Of a stretch of 10,410 bases of DNA, positions 7,480 to 10,410 are shown piece by piece; the first letter of the stretch is position 1, and every line of letters begins with the position of its first letter. Made by a program: the position numbers and the translations under genes. Source of the DNA: JAZKAD01 sp040389305 (GTDB lineage: Bacteria > Pseudomonadota > Alphaproteobacteria > Rickettsiales > Rickettsiaceae); the NCBI GenBank assembly GCA_040389305.1, contig JAZKAD010000052.1, positions 1 to 10,410 of the forward strand, given 5' to 3'. The notes under the pieces were generated by a model. It did no database searches and was not told the DNA's origin. It was given only the letters and a program-made list of their open reading frames with translations.

Positions 7480-8745
7480 ATGCCTATAAAAATTTTGATG
7501 CCAGCTCTATCTCCTACAATGATCGCTGGAAATTTAGCAAAATGGCTAAAAAAAGAAGGAGACAGGGTGAAGCCTGGCGATGTTATAGCTGAAATAGAAA
7601 CTGATAAAGCAACCATGGAAATGGAGGTTGTTGACGAAGGTATTCTTGCAAAAATTATTGTACCTGAGGGTACGGAAGGTGTTTCTGTAAATAGCTTGAT
7701 AGCTATCATCCTAGAAGAAGGAGAAGACGCCTCTGCTTTAGATAATATGTCTGTTTTAGAGCAACCAGCCTTAAAAGCCACAGAAGATAAATCAAGTAAT
7801 GTAGATGCTGCTCCTTCACGTCAAGATTCAATGAGTGCAAAAAACGACCAACCAGGCAATAATCAAGCAGAAAGTAATCACCGAGTCTTTGCATCTCCTT
7901 TGGCAAAGCGCATAGCGGAAGATAAAAATATAGACCTTAAAAAGGTTGTGGGTACGGGGCCACATGGCAGAATCGTTAAAGCGGACGTATTATCCAGTAA
8001 TTCACAAATATCTTGCGCTAAGACTACGCAAAGGCAGCGTAGCCTTGAAGAGTTTACAACCAAAAAGCATAGCAACGTGGGCAAGATTATAGCTAAGCGC
8101 TTGCTTGAATCTAAACAAACCATTCCGCATTTTTATTTGATGGTAGAATGTAACTTAGATAAGCTTCTAGATTTTCGGTCGGAGTTAAATAATATGGCAG
8201 GACATCCTCCCAGTTACAAACTCTCAGTCAATGACTTTATCATAAAGGCATCGGCTCTTGCGATGAGGGATATCCCCGAAGTCAATGCTAGCTGGGATGA
8301 TCAGCATCTTGTTATGTACAGTAACGTTGATATCTCAATAGCCGTTGCAGCGCCAACGGGTTTGATAACTCCAGTTATTAAAAACGCAGATTTTAAATCA
8401 CTCCCTGAAATTTCCAATGAGATAAAAGGGTTAGCTACAAGGGCTAGAGAAAATAAACTCACGCCAGAGGAATTTCAGGGTGGAGGATTTACGATCTCTA
8501 ACCTCGGAATGTATGGCATACGTCAGTTTAGCGCAATCATCAACCCACCTCAAAGCTGCATCCTGGCTGTAGGCGAGGGCTCAAAGCGAGTTATAGCAGA
8601 AGGGTTATCAATGAAGATAGCGACTATGATGGACGTAACTCTCTCATGCGATCATAGGGTGGTTGACGGGGTTTTGGGAGCTAGGTTTTTGCAGAAATTT
8701 AAGGAATATATAGAAAGCCCAGTGAGAATAATATTACTTGGCTAA
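7480..8745 (+). CDS. pdhC: Pyruvate dehydrogenase complex E2, dihydrolipoamide acetyltransferase
   Basis: A 421-residue E2 core subunit of pyruvate dehydrogenase. It takes the acetyl group from E1 on its lipoyl arm and transfers it to CoA. Domains in order: one lipoyl domain (about 1-78) with lipoylated K43 in ETDKATMEME; a polar flexible linker (about 84-134, rich in Ser, Asn, Asp and Gln); the peripheral subunit-binding domain (about 136-170, FASPLAKRIAED...GTGPHGRIVKADV); a second linker; and the catalytic domain (about 195-421) ending in CDHRVVDG with H392 and D396. The MPIKILMPALSPTM beginning is the pyruvate-type E2 of alphaproteobacteria and mitochondria, favouring PdhC over SucB or BkdB. 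The ATG at 7480 has a purine-rich AAGAGAA just upstream. The genes for E1 and E3 are not adjacent, as in Rickettsia, where pdhC stands apart. In the 122 bases before it I see AT-rich -10-like words but no convincing complete promoter. Confidence 0.95.
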   Translation: MPIKILMPALSPTMIAGNLAKWLKKEGDRVKPGDVIAEIETDKATMEMEVVDEGILAKIIVPEGTEGVSVNSLIAIILEEGEDASALDNMSVLEQPALKATEDKSSNVDAAPSRQDSMSAKNDQPGNNQAESNHRVFASPLAKRIAEDKNIDLKKVVGTGPHGRIVKADVLSSNSQISCAKTTQRQRSLEEFTTKKHSNVGKIIAKRLLESKQTIPHFYLMVECNLDKLLDFRSELNNMAGHPPSYKLSVNDFIIKASALAMRDIPEVNASWDDQHLVMYSNVDISIAVAAPTGLITPVIKNADFKSLPEISNEIKGLATRARENKLTPEEFQGGGFTISNLGMYGIRQFSAIINPPQSCILAVGEGSKRVIAEGLSMKIATMMDVTLSCDHRVVDGVLGARFLQKFKEYIESPVRIILLG

Positions 8746-8752
8746 GAAATCT

Positions 8753-8779
8753 TGACTTAATATAAAGTCATTTAATTTG
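8753..8779 (+). terminator. Weak terminator-like hairpin after pdhC
   Basis: TGACTT (8753-8758) and AAGTCA (8765-8770) are perfectly complementary around a 6-base loop, followed by TTTAATTTG. The stem is short and AT-rich, so its strength is doubtful, but it sits 7 bases after the pdhC stop and before the promoter-like site of the next gene. Confidence 0.35.
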
Positions 8780-8787
8780 TAAAGATC

Positions 8788-8815
8788 TAGACATATTTAA
8801 AAAACTTTTTATAGT
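8788..8815 (+). promoter_or_regulatory. Candidate promoter for the LOG-family gene
   Basis: TAGACA (8788-8793) and TATAGT (8810-8815) each match five of six sigma-70 consensus bases with a 16-base spacer. Transcription would start near 8822, leaving a leader of about 23 bases carrying the AAGGAAG ribosome binding site (8832-8838). An overlapping alternative -10, TATACT at 8820-8825, lacks a good -35. Confidence 0.5.
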
Positions 8816-8844
8816 AAGTTATACTTTATATAAGGAAGAATACT

Positions 8845-9399
8845 TTGATAAAAACAATTTGTGTATTTTGTGGCTCAAGAAATGGCGATAACCCAAGCTT
8901 TATTGAACTTGCCAAGCAAACAGGTGAAGCTTTTGCTTCTATGAATATCGATATAGTTTATGGGGGAAGCAAGATGGGCCTTATGGGTGCTGTTGCAGAT
9001 GGATCCTTAGATAAAGGAGGTCACGTGGTTGGCGTATTTCCTAGCATGCTAACGGGGCTTGAAATACCTCATCAAAGTTTGACGGAGCTTATACTGACCG
9101 ATTCCTTAGGCGCGCGCAAAGAGCGTATGATAGAATTGTCTGACGCATTTTTAATACTACCCGGAGGCTACGGCACTTTAGACGAATTCTTTGAAGTGGT
9201 AACCACGCGCAACTTAAGCCTGCATCTTAAGCCAGTTTTTGTATTAAACTTTGAGGGTTTTTGGGATGGAATTTTAGCTCAGCTAGATCAAGTTACCAAG
9301 AAAGGCTTTGTTAAGTTCCAAGAGGAATGTCCTTATATCGAAGTGAAGACTGTGGAAGAGTTAATTCAAGAGATTAACCTTTTTACTAAGAATAAGTAG
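8845..9399 (+). CDS. LOG family (TIGR00730-type) Rossmann-fold nucleotide phosphoribohydrolase
   Basis: A 184-residue LOG-family protein. Characterised members hydrolyse cytokinin riboside 5'-monophosphates, or AMP-like nucleotides, to the free base and ribose 5-phosphate. Visible motifs are VFCGSRNG (7-14), VYGGSKMGLMG (38-48), ARKERM (90-95) with the catalytic arginine region, and PGGYGTLDE (106-114), the family signature with the catalytic glutamate E114. The start is TTG 8845, preceded by AAGGAAG with a 6-base spacer; it gives the normal N-terminus (MIKTICVFCG), and the first in-frame ATG downstream would delete conserved strand one. Length is normal for bacterial LOG proteins. It appears to be a single-gene unit with its own promoter-like site. 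The natural substrate cannot be told from sequence; plant-like cytokinin production should not be assumed, and nucleotide salvage or housecleaning is equally possible. Lysine decarboxylase, an old label for this family, is very unlikely. Confidence 0.92.
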   Translation: MIKTICVFCGSRNGDNPSFIELAKQTGEAFASMNIDIVYGGSKMGLMGAVADGSLDKGGHVVGVFPSMLTGLEIPHQSLTELILTDSLGARKERMIELSDAFLILPGGYGTLDEFFEVVTTRNLSLHLKPVFVLNFEGFWDGILAQLDQVTKKGFVKFQEECPYIEVKTVEELIQEINLFTKNK

Positions 9400-9447
9400 T
9401 GCTACCTCCTCATCTCAGTGACGCTCCTGTATACAGCGAATCTCTTT

Positions 9448-9522
9448 GTCATTCCTAGCTAGAGGGGAATCCAGAATAATATAATCTTTATTCTTCTTGG
9501 ACCATCGTCTGCAGGGGGTGAC
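9448..9522. repeat. Second, diverged palindromic intergenic repeat
   Basis: It begins GTCATTCC and contains GGGGAATCCAG (9464-9474 region), then CCAGAATAA facing TTATTCTTCTTGG across a short AT loop, and ends in GTGAC (9518-9522). The order GTCATT / AATCCAG / loop / complementary arm / GTGAC is the same as in the 5639-5724 element, though the bases have diverged. A small inner hairpin, ATTCC with GGAAT, is also present in its left half. I infer that both belong to one dispersed repeat family; two copies in one window is weak evidence on its own. Confidence 0.55.
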
Positions 9523-9529
9523 ACCCCCT
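9513..9529. terminator. G/C hairpin between convergent genes
   Basis: AGGGGGT (9513-9519) and ACCCCCT (9523-9529) pair perfectly around GAC. The hairpin lies between the LOG gene and the minus-strand effector-binding gene, whose stop is at 9545, where a shared bidirectional terminator would be expected. No T-tract follows on either strand, so it is a strong stem but not a canonical terminator. It overlaps the right end of the 9448-9522 repeat. Confidence 0.4.
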
Positions 9530-9544
9530 ATTGTCATAACTAGA

Positions 9545-10042
9545 TTACGCCTTCACCCCGATATAAATATCTAGCACCACATTCTGGTGATCACTTGCGC
9601 GCTCATCGTAAACTTCAAAATCTGCAATATACCCCCTCTCTCCTCCTAGCTCAATTGAAGTCATATCCCATATATCTTTCCACAGATCTATGCAAACAGC
9701 TGGCATAGGGCCGGGATCGGATGTGAATTTAGCGTAAGTTTGAGAAGGAATTGTGAGAGCCGTAAACCCTTCTGGTACTTCATCTAAAGAATCTACTTCT
9801 TCACCAATGAAGTATGTGAAATCACCGTTAAAATCACTTTCATATTCAGTATAGACGCAGTATGTAACGTCTGATTTAGAGCGATTCGGAATTAGCGCAG
9901 GAAGACCAGAGTGAAAATACTTTTGCACAGTTGAGGCAACGACATTAGTAGATGGATCAGCCTCAAACAATGCAGTATTATTAGTCCTTGCTGTAATGCC
10001 CAGTAATCTAATTTCTGGTATGGTCACTGATATTTTTTGCAT
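9545..10042 (-). CDS. Stand-alone GyrI-like / AraC-type effector-binding domain protein
   Basis: A 165-residue protein I recognise by overall pattern as the GyrI-like small-molecule binding domain (also called the AraC effector-binding or SOUL-like BacTransactivator ligand domain). Supporting features are the opening MQKISVTIPEIRLLGITART, a central strand-rich part with YCVYTEY and DFTYFIGEEV, then VPEGFTALTIPSQTYAKF, LWKDIWD and the closing acidic DFEVYDERASD before a strand VVLDIYIGVK. There is no helix-turn-helix, so it is not by itself a transcription factor. Relatives include multidrug-binding regulators' ligand domains, GyrI and integron-cassette effector-binding proteins. The role here is unknown; binding of cationic or amphipathic compounds is possible. 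It is the only minus-strand gene in the window, divergent from lepA and convergent with the LOG gene, consistent with a separately acquired gene. Upstream on its strand lie TTGCTT and TAAATT (10097-10092 and 10075-10070, 16-base spacer), a weak promoter match, and only a poor AAAAG ribosome site. Confidence 0.8.
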   Translation of the reverse strand: MQKISVTIPEIRLLGITARTNNTALFEADPSTNVVASTVQKYFHSGLPALIPNRSKSDVTYCVYTEYESDFNGDFTYFIGEEVDSLDEVPEGFTALTIPSQTYAKFTSDPGPMPAVCIDLWKDIWDMTSIELGGERGYIADFEVYDERASDHQNVVLDIYIGVKA

Positions 10043-10112
10043 AATAAATAAACTTTTATATTTATTGTAAATTTAGCTGAGTTGCTCTGGGAAGCAAGAG
10101 TTTTATTTTTTT

Positions 10113-10132
10113 GTTATCCTAGCTAGGGTAAC
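10113..10132. promoter_or_regulatory. 20-base near-perfect palindrome in the divergent region before lepA
   Basis: GTTATCCTAG facing CTAGGGTAAC is complementary at nine of ten positions, centred between 10122 and 10123. A run of seven Ts precedes it on the plus strand, which is the wrong order for a terminator. It lies between the start of the minus-strand effector-binding gene and lepA, so an operator for a dimeric regulator, or a degenerate repeat end, are both possible. The core TCCTAGCTAG also occurs in the repeat at 9453-9462. Confidence 0.4.
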
Positions 10133-10150
10133 AATGCGTGCCAAATCTTC

Positions 10151-10179
10151 TGGCTAATTTAGATAATGGCCGCTATAAT
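10151..10179 (+). promoter_or_regulatory. Candidate promoter for lepA
   Basis: A perfect TATAAT (10174-10179) lies 27 bases before the lepA ATG. The -35 region at the right distance (TGGCTA, 10151-10156, 17-base spacer) matches only three of six consensus bases. Transcription would start near 10186, giving a leader of only about 20 bases. Confidence 0.45.
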
Positions 10180-10205
10180 TCTGTCAAAATTCATGACAAA
10201 TTACT

Positions 10206-10410
10206 ATGACTGATGCTTCGCATATTCGTAACTTCTCGATAATAGCCCATATTGACCATGGCAAATCCACTCTTGCTGACCGATTGATTGAATTTTGCGG
10301 GGGCCTTGAGCGCCGTGAGATGAGCGCGCAGGTCTTGGATTCTATGGATATAGAAAAAGAGCGCGGGATTACTATTAAAGCGCAAACGGTAAGGCTTCAG
10401 TATAAGGCAA
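10206..10410 (+). CDS. lepA: Elongation factor 4 (LepA), N-terminal part (3' end outside window)
   Basis: The first 68 codons of LepA, a ribosome-associated translational GTPase that affects translocation and/or 30S maturation. The frame runs open to the window edge. The G1 loop AHIDHGKST (14-22), the LepA-specific LADRLIEFCGGLERREM (23-39, distinguishing it from TypA and EF-G) and the switch I segment ERGITIKAQTV (52-62) are all present. The ATG at 10206 is the natural LepA start, four or so residues before the conserved IRNFSIIAHIDHG. No Shine-Dalgarno sequence is visible upstream. A seven-codon ORF (ATG 10193 to TGA 10213, peptide MTNYYD) overlaps the start in another frame. Confidence 0.96.
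   Translation, partial: MTDASHIRNFSIIAHIDHGKSTLADRLIEFCGGLERREMSAQVLDSMDIEKERGITIKAQTVRLQYKA

Noticed and set aside
9427..9436. CTGTATACAG palindrome after the LOG gene
   Set aside because: Only 10 bases, no loop, no recurring copy seen, no link to a regulator.
10082..10112. TTGCT...AGCAA hairpin followed by a T-run as a plus-strand terminator
   Set aside because: The only gene ending nearby would have to lie upstream on the plus strand, and none does; the stem is just five base pairs.
10191..10385. Minus-strand open frame of 64 codons opposite lepA
   Set aside because: It lies antisense to clear lepA coding sequence and shows no recognisable protein features; the same applies to the other antisense frames over virD4, gatA, gatB and pdhC.
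1..10410. Search for an undescribed multi-gene defence, toxin or biosynthetic system
   Set aside because: All genes but one belong to well-known housekeeping or T4SS families, and intergenic spaces are under 170 bases with no array or dense repeat structure.

Overview
The window looks like ordinary chromosome from a Rickettsiales-like alphaproteobacterium, probably an obligate intracellular bacterium. The evidence is a virB11-virD4 pair at the end of a type IV secretion (T4SS) cluster, as in the rvh system of Rickettsiales. A complete gatC-gatA-gatB set, an E2 pyruvate dehydrogenase gene standing alone, moderately AT-rich DNA and short palindromic intergenic repeats of a kind I recall from that order also fit. 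The genus cannot be fixed by reading alone.

Layout, left to right: (1) 1-386, the 3' part of virB11, then virD4 (448-2208), closed by a hairpin plus T-rich tail that overlaps the virD4 stop. (2) A promoter-like site, then gatC (2328-2630), gatA (2687-4162) and gatB (4165-5616), the tRNA-dependent amidotransferase operon. (3) A palindromic repeat (5639-5724), then truA (5759-6502) and prmC (6521-7357). (4) pdhC (7480-8745) as a single gene. (5) A LOG-family nucleotide phosphoribohydrolase (8845-9399) with a TTG start and its own promoter-like site. (6) A second, diverged repeat (9448-9522) and a G/C hairpin between convergent genes. (7) The only minus-strand gene, a stand-alone GyrI/AraC-type effector-binding domain protein (9545-10042). 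(8) A 163-base divergent intergenic region with a 20-base palindrome and a perfect TATAAT, leading to the 5' end of lepA (10206 to the window edge).

Functionally, most of the window serves translation: GatCAB makes correctly charged Gln-tRNA (and possibly Asn-tRNA) by transamidation, TruA modifies tRNA anticodon arms, PrmC methylates release factors, and LepA (EF4) acts on ribosomes. VirB11 and VirD4 are the energising and substrate-recruiting ATPases of a T4SS. PdhC links pyruvate to acetyl-CoA. I see no intact mobile element, CRISPR array, rRNA or tRNA, and no convincing novel multi-gene system. The less ordinary items are the two related palindromic repeats (one continuing as open frame into truA), the lone effector-binding protein, and the palindrome-containing lepA upstream region with a tiny ORF overlapping the lepA start.
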